Positions 44,034 to 56,215 of a DNA stretch of 64,000 nt are shown here, piece after piece; the first letter of the stretch is position 1, and each line of letters opens with the position of its first letter. The DNA lies in assembly GCA_027924585.1 (NCBI GenBank), contig BSBM01000386.1, forward strand, positions 3,172,001 to 3,236,000, read 5' to 3'. Below the pieces are notes generated by a model, which searched no databases, was not told the origin of the DNA, and worked only from the letters and a program-made list of their open reading frames with translations. Position numbers and translations under genes: made by a program. The DNA comes from Larix kaempferi (lineage: Eukaryota > Streptophyta > Pinopsida > Pinales > Pinaceae).

Positions 44034-44468
44034 ATACAGAGATCAAATCATTCTCCCGATCACTCTGAAAAGAGTGAGGAGATCTCTCAGACATCCTAAG
44101 ATGGGATGGAGAGGCCACTGCACTCTCCCAATAAGTCTGATATGGAGTGAGGAGATCTCTCAAACATCCTGATATGGGATGGAGAGGCCACTGCATTCTC
44201 CTTACCACTCTGAGATGGAGTGAGGAGATCTCTCACACATCTTGTGATGGGATGGATAGGCCACCACATTCTCCCAATCACTCTGATATGGAGTGAGGAG
44301 ATATCTCAGACATCCAAAAAAGGATGGAGAGGACAACGCACACTCCTGATCACTCCGAAAGGGGTGAGGATATCTCTCATGGAGAGATATAGTGCATTAT
44401 CCCTATCACTCTAAAAGAAGTGAGGAGATATATCAGACATCCTGAGATGGGATGGAGAGGCTAGTACA
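44034..44468 (+). repeat. 73-bp tandem array, about six units (element E, first array)
   Basis: The GATCTCTCAGACATCC-type core recurs at 44081, 44154, 44227 and 44300, an exact 73-bp step; further units are shortened. It starts just after the RNase H stop and ends at the second pol copy. Confidence 0.88.
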
Positions 44469-45892
44469 CATCCAAGTGGATTTAAAAAATCAAGCATGGA
44501 GCAGATGGCAGTGTTCAGAAACATAAAGTTAGATTTGTTGCTAGAGGATACTCTCAGAAAGAGGGAGTTGATTATGATGATGCATTTTCTCCGGTGGCAC
44601 GATATACTTCCATCAGGACGATTATTGTTATTGATTCTGCTATGGGATGGAAGTTGCATAAGATGGATGTCAAAATCACCTTCCTCAATGGTGTAATCGG
44701 GGAATAAGTATATATTGAACAACAAGAGTTTTTTGTGATCCATGGAAAGGAGTCCCATGTATGCAGGTTGAAAAAGGACTTATATGGACTCAAGCAAGCA
44801 CCACATGCTTGGTATGGTCGGATAGATGGATACTTGGTGAGCTTGGGATTCACCAAGAGTGATGCAAACCCCAACCTTTACTACAAGGTTGTGGATTATG
44901 AGCCACTAATTTTGGTACTCTATGTTGATGATATGTTTCTCACTGGGAATGAGAAACTTATTGTATGGTGTAAAAATAAGCTTTCCTCTGAATTTGAAAT
45001 AAAGGACCTTGGATCCATGCATTACTTCTTGGGATTAGAAGTATGGCAGAGTAACAACGATATTTTCCTGGGCCAAGGGAAATACACCATTGAAATATTG
45101 AAGAGATTCAAAATGTTGGACTATAAGTACATGGCCACACCGATAGATGCAAATCTGAAGAAGCTGAGAGACTCTATTTCCTATTTAGATTTGATAGATC
45201 CCACCATGTATCATTAGATGATTGGATCCTTGATGTATCTGACCAATACTAGACCATATATATGCTTTGTAGTGAATTCCCTCAGCCAATTCATGTGTGA
45301 GCCGATACATATTCATTGGGTTGTTGCAAAACATGTGTTGAGATACTTGAGTGGCACTGTGGGGTATGGCCTGAGATATGCTTCAGAATGTGACTTGAGA
45401 TTGCAATGATTTTCTGATTCATATTGGGTCAGGTGTATTGTGGATAGGAAGAGAACCTTTGGGTATTGCTTCAACTTGGGATTTGTTGTGATTTCCTAGT
45501 GTACTAAGAAACATAACTCAGTAGAACTTAGTATTGCAGAGGACAAGTACATGGTTGGTAGGAATGCATCTTGGGAAGTTGTGTGGCTTTGAAAACTCCT
45601 TGCATGATTGTTTGGCCCAATTCTAATTCCAATTGTGATTCACTATGATAACCAAAGCTGTGTGCAGATGCCAGTAAATCCCTTATTCCATGACAAGTCG
45701 AAGTGTATTGAGATTCGATATCATTACATTCGTGATATAGTGCAGAAAGGTGTGGTCGAGCTACAATATGTTCCGATGGATGACCAGACTTCATACGTTC
45801 TTACCAAGCCTCTTCCCAACATAAAGTTTGCATACTTTCGTGAAAGGATTGGTGTGGCTAAGAACGTGTCCCTCCTTGAGAGGGAAATATGA
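44469..45892 (+). pseudogene. Element E, second copia pol fragment (RT and RNase H)
   Basis: Starts abruptly inside RT (SKWIYKIKHGADGS), then continues through FSPVARYTSIRTII, FLNGVIGE, LYGLKQAPHAWYGR, the active site LVLYVDDMFLTG, MHYFLGLEVWQS, IGSLMYLTNTRPY, RNase H and VLTKPLPNIKFAYFRERIG. The YVDD and most blocks are intact. Stops occur at several places (for example after IGE, after MYH and inside RNase H). It lacks integrase. The nearly full RT makes it the best copia pol in the window. Confidence 0.88.
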
Positions 45893-46222
45893 TACAGAGA
45901 CCAAAGCATTCTCCCGATCACTCTGAAAGGAGTGGGGATATCTCTCAGACATCATGAGATGGGATGGAGAGGCCACTACATTCTCCCAATTAGTCCGATA
46001 TGGAGTGAGGATATCTCTCACACATCCTGAGATGGGATGGAGAGGCCACTGCATTCTCCTGATTAATCCTATATGGAGTGAGGAGATCTCTCAGACATCC
46101 TATGATGGGATGGAGAGCCCACTGCATTCTCCTAATCACTTTGAGATGGAGTGAGGAGATCTCTCAGACATCCTAAAAAGGATGGAGAGGCCAACACACA
46201 GTCCTGATTACTCTGAAAGGAT
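45893..46222 (+). repeat. 73-bp tandem array, about 4.5 units (element E, second array)
   Basis: Same unit as at 44034-44468. Interrupted at 46222 by element F; remaining units resume at 50527. Confidence 0.85.
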
Positions 46223-47499
46223 TGAGATTTAATAACCCAAATTTTGGACTTATAACCCCTTTTATATTTTGTTAAGTATTATTTCATTTTACTTATGTGA
46301 CATTAGAAATTAGAGAAGTTAATTTTTGATGACCATGTGGATCAGCACATTAATGAGATGGGAGTCACAGTTCCTATGGGTTTGGAGGACAAGTACCAAA
46401 TAAAATAATAATGAGAAATTATTATGGAGACACTTGTAAACCCTAAAGAAAATTTTAGGGAGAATAATGGAATTAAAGAAATAAAAATTAAGAGAACTCA
46501 CAACAAGGAGAATAAAAAGAGAAAAGATGAATTCATTCACACATTATCATTATCACACAAGAGAGAAAGGTGGGAAGGGGATCAAATAACCAAAGATAAT
46601 GAAGACAATGAAATGGGGACAGTTTGGAGCACAAACTGAACCAGAATAAGAGAAATCATAGCAGCTGGGTATACTTGGAACACTAGCTGTGTTCAGGTAG
46701 GAGTACTACCACAAGTCTATAGGAGCACTGCAAATACTCTAAATAGGTTGTGACTGATTATTCTCTTAAATTGCAGAGACTTAAAATTCCTTGAAGCATC
46801 CTGGAGCTCAGGAGTATTGAGTTGGATGTTGGGTTGTTTGCTGCCACATAAATGTTATAAATAACTTGGGGAACAAGTTAAGGGAAAATCAAATATAAAC
46901 TTTGACTCAGAGGGACTGTGAACTCAGCTCGGGGGTGACCACGATAGGAATGAGACTTGCTGGTCTAAGGTTGGGAGGTTTGTGGTTGTGTTCCACTGGT
47001 CAATCAGAAATTGCAGATAAGTATTATGTCATTGTATTTAAATGATTTTTATTCTTACATATTTTCAGATGGTTTTATTTGTAAAATTTTGATATGTTTA
47101 TGGAAGAATTTGTAACATTAGATCTGAACATAAACGATTTTATAAGTAATAGAATCCTGTATGTGCCACCAGGAATTCATTCATTTCATTTTATATCAAT
47201 GTGGAAATTATATGATTATTATAGATAGATCTTGCCCTATTTTTCATACGCATCTATTCTGTAAAGACAAAAGGATACATAGAATGCATTTATGTTGATG
47301 TTTCTGGCAAAACTGAAACATACATGTAAACCTTAAGGTTTACATGTTAAGTAATTTAAGTATCTAAAGTTATAATTCTAATTTTCAGAGACATATATGA
47401 TTTCTGTATGTAGAGTAATTTATATACCTGTAAGCAAATTTATTTCAATACTCAGAGTTCATGAATAAACACTATTCACAATTTTGCTTTTAATGCCAT

Positions 47500-47990
47500 C
47501 CATTTCGGCAGGATAAATGCGATCTCATTTTTCCTATTTTATTATGCAAATGCCAGTTTAATGTTGGCATGGGAATGCAAATTCCACGGTCGAAATTCGA
47601 CTAGCGCATAAAGAAAATTTATAAATAGTGTTTATGAAATAGAACAGGGTGAGCATCGAAAACTATGTTTAATGATACGGTATGGTTTGAACACCCTCTA
47701 AAGTATATACAAACCAATAATAAATCTTTTATTATTATAACTTTTATTGTTATATTCTCTCTTTTATAGATATATCACATTACTGTAACTAGGGCAATTA
47801 TACCTATAAACAAATCGAATGATTGATACTCAATCATGACTAATTTGTATGAAACGCTTTTGCACTTGATTGGAGAAATGTGAAACCATCTATATCGAGT
47901 TATTGTGCAAACGCCAGTTACTGTTGGCATGGGAGTATGAACTCCAGGGTCGAAAAACAACCGACACCTTAAAATAAATACAGACTCTAT
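47500..47990 (-). repeat. Diverged duplication inside element F
   Basis: The text around 47545-47610 (TGCAAATGCCAGTT, TTGGCATGGGAATG, GGTCGAAA) recurs at 47905-47965 with about 75-80% identity, a spacing near 360 bp. Confidence 0.55.
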
Positions 47991-48639
47991 ATAAATTAGT
48001 GAGAGCGCACTCTATCAAAGCAAGTTTAATCTGTTTAATATTTGAAATATATTTATGCACTGAGAGCACATTCGAACAGAGTTTTCTGTATAATTGTTTT
48101 TACACACGCATGCAATTCAAGGATACGGAAATCAAAAGAGTTGGTACAATTGCATCTAACTGACAGAACGATTTATTATTGTTGTTCTTGCAAATGAACC
48201 ATGTTTATAACATTACGTTAGGTTTTTAAACATTGTATAAAATACATTTACAGGTTAGGGTTATGTTGCCTATCGTTTCTCGGTTACACAATAAACCTAT
48301 CTATATAAACGATTTTGCAGTTTAAAAATAAATGTGAATCTACCCAGATCACAACCCTGTTCATCCACTTAAAGAGAAAACTAGAGACAACGAGCAAAAA
48401 CAAAATAAGAAAACTCTGTATATACTACAACGCATAAGCTAGGGTTTAAATGCAATTACATTTTCACATACATCATTGTATAAAAACAAAAATAGCAGAC
48501 CATTACATATTTATTCCAAAGTTGGGGCCACTACTTTGAGAACATAACTGAAATAAAGTTTTTGACAACCGGCGACATACATACGTTGTCGAAGAAACCT
48601 CTCATAGGTTAAATGCATATTTTACATACATGTCTGCAT

Positions 48640-49700
48640 TATAATAAATACATTCACCTACAGGCAGTGAAGCCCTCTCTTACCAAGCTAAACAAAGTCA
48701 CATAGTAATAACAAGGCCGATGACCATCTGTTTCGTGACGTAGACAACAAAGAAACCGAATGTTCTACATAACCTATCTCTAACCGTCGGGGTAGGCTAC
48801 ACCCGGGACCCATTGAGATGACGGGTTTCCTGGCTAGCGAATAAGAGCTATTCAATTCCAAATATTTTTGCTCTGGTTGGTCCCATAATGCCTCCAACGT
48901 TCTATTTTACCTGCACACGATTTTGTAACTAGAAGTTAATATGAGAAAAGTAAAGAAATTAACGTAGAAACTTATGTGTGAAAGCAGTGTTGGTTATGAA
49001 AACTTACACATGCTTTAGGAAGACAGGAGACCATGATCGTGGAGGTACCACACCTGCACAGGAAACAAAGGGGAATTTAAAATCGGCAGTAAGATTTACA
49101 AATTAAATTAACATGGTAAAAATTACAAAATGCGTTGAATAACCAACAACCTACCTACACTTACGTGGACACACCAGCAAGTTGCTGTGTGGACCTTTCG
49201 TTTTGGCTCAGAACAACATGGAGCTCCTCCCTTCTGGTTCAAGGCATGCACCATATGCACAGAGGAGAGGTGCTCGGCGAAGCACCGGTCATAGCAAGAA
49301 TGATAAAGTCTGGGTGCAGCGGGTTTTTTTGTCCAAGTGTTGTAGTACCAGCTGGAGGGAGGGTTTACCTCTGAGACTGGTTGACAGATACCCATTAATG
49401 CGAAGTACCATGAGGTTTTTGGGCGTGAAGAACCAGACCTATATCAATGGTGCAATTGTGATCACGTTTCCTAGCTGGCATGACCTGGATCATGATCGAC
49501 GGTCGAGCTTGCCATCAAACTTAATTAACCAGCAGGCAAGTTTAATTGCAGTGGCATCGATTTTGGTGAACTCGTGTGGTAGCTAGAGTGGGAAAGATGG
49601 AACACAAGTGTAGCACTCCTTGATGAGTGTTGAAATACTTGTGGTCTGGGCATGGAGTCACCTACCAGGTTGGCATCCTAATACGGGTTTAAAACATTGG
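48640..49700. other. GC-richer segment of element F with unassigned open stretches
   Basis: A 134-codon open stretch on the plus strand (49182-49586) and a 90-codon one on the minus strand (49123-49395) overlap. Neither resembles a known family. I treat both as chance until a search shows otherwise. Confidence 0.35.
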
Positions 49701-50526
49701 TTTTTGCATGAATAGTCTGCGTGGCTATCGTCGTAGTTCTAGCACGAATAAACAATCATAATGCGCAATACATTATCTTAGTGCAACGCTATATTATATA
49801 TGTAATATATATTATAACCTATGGTCATAACGACGTTTAACAAATAATCGAATCTTGGTATATATATTCGTTGGCAATGTAATGTAATTACATTTATAAA
49901 CTAAGTTCGAATTTAGGTTAACCTTGTAATTGCACACTAATTATATATTTCCTTACATATAATAACGTTGATATGTGCTTGATTCACATATGGAGAAACA
50001 AAAGAGCTTATGTTATAGTATAATGAGCCTAGATATTACAAGGGTAATTCTAGGGTATGGTTATACTATTAGCATATAGGTTAGATGTTAGTAGTAGGAT
50101 TATAACATATAACTATATGTTAAATTTTAGTTTGTATTTCACATAAACTTTAAATGTTTATAATACATAGTGATTATGTGTTAGAATTTGCAATATAGTA
50201 TATGATCATTGAATTGCTACAAGTGTTGTTTGCACATGAAGTATATAGTCGCAAAACCTTAGCATATAGTTGATATACTTTTCGTGTGTACATGGATTTG
50301 TTATATATGTTAAAACAGGTTTGTGTATAGGATACACAAGGATAAACCTAGGAGATAATTATTATGTTGACACTTAGGTTAAAATCAACCTAAGTAATAG
50401 TTAAGTATATTACTCATGTATTTAAAAGCTAGCAGGTCATAGTGAAAACTTATATCGCACGCTTTTGAGAATGTTTCTAGTCAATAGCACCTTTTAAAAA
50501 AAAGTGGCATAGAAGAGATGTGACAG

Positions 50527-50959
50527 AGGATATATATCATGGAGAGATCTAGTGCATTCTCCCGATCATTCTAAAAAGAGCGAGGATATCTCTCAGACAT
50601 CCTAATATGCGATAGAGAGGCTAGTGCACACTGGCACACATTGGCGCACACTGGCACACACTAGTACTTTATATGGACTCACCAATGGATTGGTTGAGTT
50701 GGTGAATGTTCCCCGATGGACTGAATTGAGATGATGCATGATGGACTCCTTGATGGGCTATGCAGAGTTGTTGATCTCATCCACCAATGGACTGAGTGGA
50801 GTAGATGCATGATGACACTTCTCGATGGAATGAGACTATGTTTAAGACCTTCTGTATGTATAGAGATGTTCGAGATATATGTGATGTAATATGAGATCCA
50901 GATGATCGTGATGCTGATGATGACCATGTCCTAAGGATACCTTCCTTTTTTAGAGGGAG
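50527..50959 (+). other. Element E 3' noncoding tail and polypurine tract
   Basis: Starts with the last 73-bp array unit, then a short CACACTGG-type repeat near 50630-50665, then unique text ending in TTTTTTAGAGGGAG, a polypurine tract next to the LTR. Confidence 0.75.
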
Positions 50960-51533
50960 TGTTGGAAATAATGCAACTTTGGAAGCTATTCTGAATGTAT
51001 TTTATTATATTGTTATTGTACCTCCTACGGGAGAAGATATTGATGTATTTAATCATCTAAAACCCTTGAAAGAATCAATGTAAACCTTGGGTTGAAATCA
51101 TCCAAAGAAAAGATTTATTAAATGTAATTTTATCTTCTCCCAAGACAAGTTGGCCCTATCAGTTAGACAAGTTGGCATAGTAAGGGAAAAATTCACCTTT
51201 AGATTTGTATAAATAGAGAGGTCGAATTCCTCATTTGGTCACTCACTCAACTCAAGCAAGTTCGCTCAAAGAGAGAGAGAAGTTCTCTACTACAACTAGG
51301 AGAAGTGTTTTGGGGTTTCTACACTTGGAGAAGTTTCTCTTTCTCTCTCTTGTATCTGTATTCTGATCTCTAAACTGGTTATCTCTATATGAAGGTTGCT
51401 GGGTTTTCTCCCTGTTGGGTTTCCCAGGATAAAATTTCGTGTCTATTGTTTATGTGCTTGGTGATTCTTTTAGTGATCATATTTTATTATTTGTAATTAA
51501 TTATACTTCTAGAATTGTGTAAAATCTAACACA
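50960..51533 (+). repeat. Element E 3' LTR
   Basis: TGTTGGAAATAATGC to AAAATCTAACACA, 574 bp. TATAAATAG at 51208-51216. The orientation fits the plus-strand pol fragments. No 5' partner in the window, so the ends rest on the polypurine tract and the TG...CA rule. Confidence 0.75.
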
Positions 51534-54500
51534 TCCGAGGTGATAAGGTGAAGGGAAAGGGGTGGTAAGGAGCTAGAAATAGTGGATGAATATTTGAGAT
51601 ACTTGGTTCTTTTGGCTTCCATTGTTCATAATTATAATGGTGGGTTGGTATTCAATTTCACAATTATGAGTGAACAATAGAGATGGTGTTAAGAGAATGT
51701 TGGCTTAGGTCATAAAGTAATGAGGGGTCTATTGTCATTAGTTTTGGGATGAAGATAACCTATAAGGAGGAGGAAGTAGAGGCAAGGGAAGAAGGGGTTA
51801 TGAATATGTCACTATCTTGCTCATCAGAAAATAAGGCTTTATATTGAGCTTCACATTGTTAGAAGTGGTTTTCTGCACCATCATGGATTAAGGCTTTGTG
51901 GACATGAAGTATTTTGACATGGAATAGGGTTGGAGAGAGTACTATGTAGAATGGATGAGGGTAAATGGATTTGGAGGAGTTAGTGTTATAGTTAGGTTTT
52001 TTAAAAGAGGTGTTATTAGGGTTTAAGTCAAGGTGAGGAGCTAGGAATGGATTAATGCAAGGATTTATGTCATATTTCTATTTAAAGGAAAGGGAACACA
52101 AGAAGGCTTGGTCAATGGTAATGCGCTCAAGGATAAATACTTCATTCTGGAGAAGAATACAAAAACTAGAATTAAATTTTAGCACAATTACATGTTTTGG
52201 ATATTTGATCTATAGCTAGAGGTGAAGCTTGGTGAATAGTTTAATGAATTACTGGGATAATTACCTTGGATCTTGAAGAAACTAGAACCATTTTCACGTG
52301 AGGTTAAATAACTAACCCAGTGGGTTAAATCACCTTCTCAAGGCTTGACATAAGGCACCCTATATAGTAATTATATTGGTATGTTCGTCATTGAGTTCCA
52401 TGTAAAGCTTGGTACAATATAGGTTAGACTATGACAAGGTTTGAACAAGCCCTTTTAAGTGATTTCCTACAAGAAGAAGGCATTTTTCCTTGGTCATGGT
52501 TGGACAAGTCTATACATATGTTGTCACACTATGTATCCAAGAATTGAGGACATCTATGTGCATTTCACCTCTATACATAGGTAAGTTGATTTAGGTTCCC
52601 AACTGGAGAGTGGAGGAGGAAGCTCTAGGCTAGAGCTTGACGCCTTCGATGAGAGCACTAGCCAATTTTTGCACAATTCTTTGCAAATAGGGCTTTGTGT
52701 CCAAAGAGGACTAACTATTAGAAGGGGCCATTGAAAGAGAACTAAAAACTATGCACATGGAAATCCTAAGTTCTAGTTAGGGTTGAGTAGAAGTGTTGAG
52801 AAATTTTGAACTAAGGACAAGTAAAGGTGATGCATCCCAAGAAAAGAGGAAAAAGTATAGACAATGACAATGATGAAGAAATAGAATATGCCATAGAACC
52901 TAACAAAGAAAATGCAGAGCCTAGGAGAAGAGTTGGGTGAAGGCATGGCTCCATAAAACACAATTAAATGTGAGAGAGGATAAAGAAAAGCGTAAAAACC
53001 ATGCCAGGAATTCTGAACCAAGGGCGTGTTCTGAAATTACAATCAAAGGTGTGAAATCACAAACACGAACCTTGGGGATGGAAGGTAGGCTCATAATATC
53101 TGTAGGAGTGATAGATCTAGGAACAAAATATGAGTTGTGTTGTAACCATATAGTGAGAGAGGTCATTGGGGTGGAGTATGGCCTAAAAAAACCTAGAACC
53201 TAAGGGATTTGAGAAAAAGATGAGCTGATAGAGATTACTTAAGTGGACAGTGATATCAAAAGAATCTTGAACCTAAGTTTTCTTATGTTAAGGAGAGCCA
53301 TAGGGTGGGAGGGAAACTTCCAAATAACCTTAATCATATACTAACAATGATAAGAAACTTGAATATATGACAAGAACCTAATAAAAACCATGCACAATAT
53401 TGATCCAAAACACAAAGCCAAAATAAAAAACGAAGATATAGTCATCTAATAAATAAGATAACAAATGTGAAAGACATAAATTGGAGAAGAGTAACACAAC
53501 GTAACTTTCTTAGTTTATTAATGATTCCCACAACGGGGGATTCACTCAATAAACCGCTATCATAGCACGTTCGTTCGTGGCATATGAAACAATACCCCTA
53601 ATTTCATTAAATATTGGAAAATACCTTCCAAAATCGTTTTTTTAACCCCCTCCCAATATGCCTTCCCAATTTAAAAAAACCCCTATTTTCACTAGATATT
53701 GTATGTATCAATTTTTTCATTAACATTTTTTATACCCCTTTATATTTCTACCTAGTATATTGATATGATACCCCTCTTATGACCCCACATGCATTCTACA
53801 ATGCACCTTGCTTCTTTCGATGTATATTGTGGATGCACATTACTTCACCCACAATGAAATTACTCAACCACATATCATTATGATTTGAAACATCTAATGG
53901 TTTAATGAAGAGATAGGAGATCACTTCTTGTATGTCACTAAAGCCAATGCACATTGTACAACATTTAGATTGCATGTTGTAGTTCCCCAATTGCTGACTA
54001 AGCCTATTTTGGGCTAGGTATCCAATCCCCTAGGGCCTGTAACAAGCTCTAGGAGGCTGACTAAACCTACCAAGGCATGTAATAGGCACGAGTGGTTAGG
54101 TATTCAATCCCCCAAGTCCTATCGAGGGACTATAACAGGCCCTGGAAGCTTAGAGCCTCCCAAGGCTATTGGTAACAACTGGATGAGTGCTATTGGTAAC
54201 AATTGGTTGTCAATGACCACTGTCTCTCGACTATGATCGACTGGAAACCCACTTCACCACAAAACCCATGGCCTCAAGCATGCCTAAAGACACAATTTCC
54301 CTGCATACTGGTAAGCCCAAGCCTTTCCTCAACCTGATTTCTCATCCGGCCGTGATCTCGCCATCTCCATTTGGCGGATATTTGTCAGCCCTCCCATATA
54401 AAAAATACCCCAAAGTATTTTTGTATTGTTACATTAAATAAAAAAAACCCTTTGCCCCTTAATATATAATCAATATAATTTTTAGGTTTTCATGAATATT

Positions 54501-55272
54501 TAATACCGCAATATGAATGAACGTGATATTATATTGCCTTCTAGTGAAGCCCCCGTGATTCCCACATGCCTTTTTATAGCCTTACAAATTCTTTAATCCT
54601 AAAACTCCAATTTAGGTTTGCATATTACTCAAGATTAAAGTATAATATATGAGAATGTAACTAACTCACCCATGCTAGATTTGTGAAAAGTTGGACACTA
54701 AATGCCTCTAAGCGAATGCCTAAAAATAATAATAAACAATAAACAATGCATTGCCTAAAATAATAATAAACAATAAACAATGCATTGAAGCTTAAAACTA
54801 ACTATGTTTCTAAATAATTGCTCCAAAATAATAATAAACAATTATGCATTGAAGCTTAAAACTAACTCTCTAAAGAAAGAATTTCCCAAAAATAATAATA
54901 AACAACGCATCAGCTTAAGAATTATATTAGGTATATAGTGTATGTTCTCATATTTTTTAATGCAATCATAAGGTAAGAGTGATTTGTGAAACAATATCTT
55001 TCTTTTTTTATGTCTCAAAGGGGATCATATATATATCGCCAACCCCCTATTAATTTGGTTTAGAAGCTATAAATTTTTACATTTTGTAATGCTTAAACAA
55101 TGTACTAAATATTATATATTAAATAAAAATTTTAAAAAATATTTATTTGAATAGTGATTGGCTTTAATTTGCTGACATTTTTCCCTTCCCAAGAGAGGGC
55201 TGCAGGAAAACGTCAGCCTGATATATCTGACTGGCTAGTTAAATGCTTCACAGCAAAATTTTAATTTTAACA
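51534..55272. other. Intergenic DNA with short repeats
   Basis: No protein homology recognised. A GC-richer block at 53990-54400 has a loosely repeated GGTATCCAATCCCC-type motif. The rest is AT-rich. An 88-codon open stretch at 52937-53203 has no recognisable family. Confidence 0.5.
54715..54915 (+). repeat. Tandem repeat built on AATAATAATAAACAA, about four units
   Basis: Cores AAAATAATAATAAACAA followed by ATGCATTGAAGCTTAAAACTA recur with units of 45-75 bp. Confidence 0.7.
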
Positions 55273-56215
55273 GGTATACAAAAAGTAATATTGGTGGTAT
55301 GCTCAGGGTGGGTTTTGACAATTGCTGCAACAACAATCCACACAGATTTCGAATTAGACATAATTTTGGGTAATGGAAAAACATTCAAGGTGAGCAATTG
55401 CAGGCAATTTTTACAATTGGAACTTCCTGCTTTTGGCCAGAGATTAACTGTGACTCATATGGAAGGGAGAATCCATAAATTTTTCCAACCTTGGTCATAC
55501 GGAGTTATATCCTCTTGTCAATGCAGGGGACATTGCTGCAAACACCAGCAACACTGATGATGCAAGGTAATCCATTTTTCACATTTGTTGGTCCAATCTC
55601 TTTTAATTAAATTAGCTTCTTGATTAGAAACAAAAATAAAATGAATTAGAAGAAAGTAGAGACACTATTTTTAGTTTCACAAACATCTAAACTCATGTAA
55701 ACTGAGCGAAATGATCATTTGTATTCATCGTGGCTGCTAACAGTAATTGTTATCCTGGATCTCTGGATTAGGCAAAAGCAAGAGAAAAGATTGTGGTATG
55801 TTCAAGCACTGACACTTCCATCTCTAGACGTATGAGGAAAGCTACAGTCCAGGGTGCAAAAGGCACAGGGATGGCTCATTTCCCTTAACTACAGTCAACG
55901 ATGAAGAGAGATCGCAGATTTTCTCCTATATTAAATATCAAAAGTACAATTACCTTCCTCTGCAATTTATATTATGCCTTTTTGTTTTCTATGGTTTTTC
56001 GTCATATTGTGCTCCTAATTTTTGTCTCGATGTCTCAGAGCACCTGTACAAACAATTCTTAGAATCGTGGAAGTCATAAATTACAAGCCGGCCCTAGTAA
56101 TTGCCTTTTACTCCTCGAGGGGTCCCGATTCCGAAAGTATTCACTGAAAGCATCCTGAAGGTTGGACTTCTAATAAAAAAATCTGTCAATCCAGTCCTTC
56201 CCTAAACATGGGCGT
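55273..56215 (+). pseudogene. Subtilisin-like serine protease (subtilase, S8) pseudogene fragment
   Basis: Three exon-like pieces. First (55275-55566): VILVVCSG, then WVLTIAATTIHTDFELDI and LGNGKTFK, and after a frameshift YPLVNAGDIAANTS. Second (55772-55950): EKIVVCSSTDTSISRRMRKA and GAKGTGMA, then FPLTTVNDEERSQIFSYI. Third (56041-56215): VEVINYKPALVIAFYSSRGP and ILKVGLLI. This is the middle of a plant subtilase: end of the first catalytic half, the protease-associated insert, and the conserved SSRGP block. A deletion removes the GNSGP stretch, frames shift at least twice, and the His, Asp and catalytic Ser regions are absent. Splice-like borders (AAG|GTAATCC at 55567; TTAG at 55771; CTCAG at 56040) suggest a gene-derived rather than cDNA-derived copy. 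Confidence 0.75.

Larger units (their letters stand above)
46223..50526 (-). mobile_element. Element F: long noncoding LTR-like insertion in element E
   Basis: Left edge TGAGATTTAATAACCC; right edge ends GATGTGACA(G), so the minus strand begins TGTCACATC. Flanked by AGGAT on both sides (46218-46222 and 50527-50531), with one extra base on the right, a probable 5-bp TSD. Block H at 58767 starts with the same TGTCACATC and both contain CACCCCCGAGCTG. No retroelement protein is recognisable in 4.3 kb. A roughly 360-bp diverged duplication occurs inside (GGCATGGGA near 47568 and 47928). It may be a very long solo LTR or a non-autonomous element. Confidence 0.6.
43390..51533 (+). mobile_element. 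Element E: 5'-truncated Ty1/copia with duplicated pol end, interrupted by element F
   Basis: Two copies of a copia pol C-terminal block, each followed by a 73-bp tandem array, then a 3' noncoding tail, polypurine tract and 3' LTR (50960-51533). The 5' LTR and the gag-integrase half are missing. Element F sits inside the second array. All coding parts contain stops. The tail resumes at 50527 with the same array text that closes the first copy, which shows that the tail belongs to E. Confidence 0.8.

Noticed and set aside
49182-49586. 134-codon open stretch inside element F as a possible gene
   Set aside because: No recognisable domain, overlaps an open stretch on the other strand, and lies inside a noncoding LTR-like insertion.
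51534-53220. Possible LINE remnant
   Set aside because: I looked for endonuclease and RT blocks in all frames and found none that were convincing.
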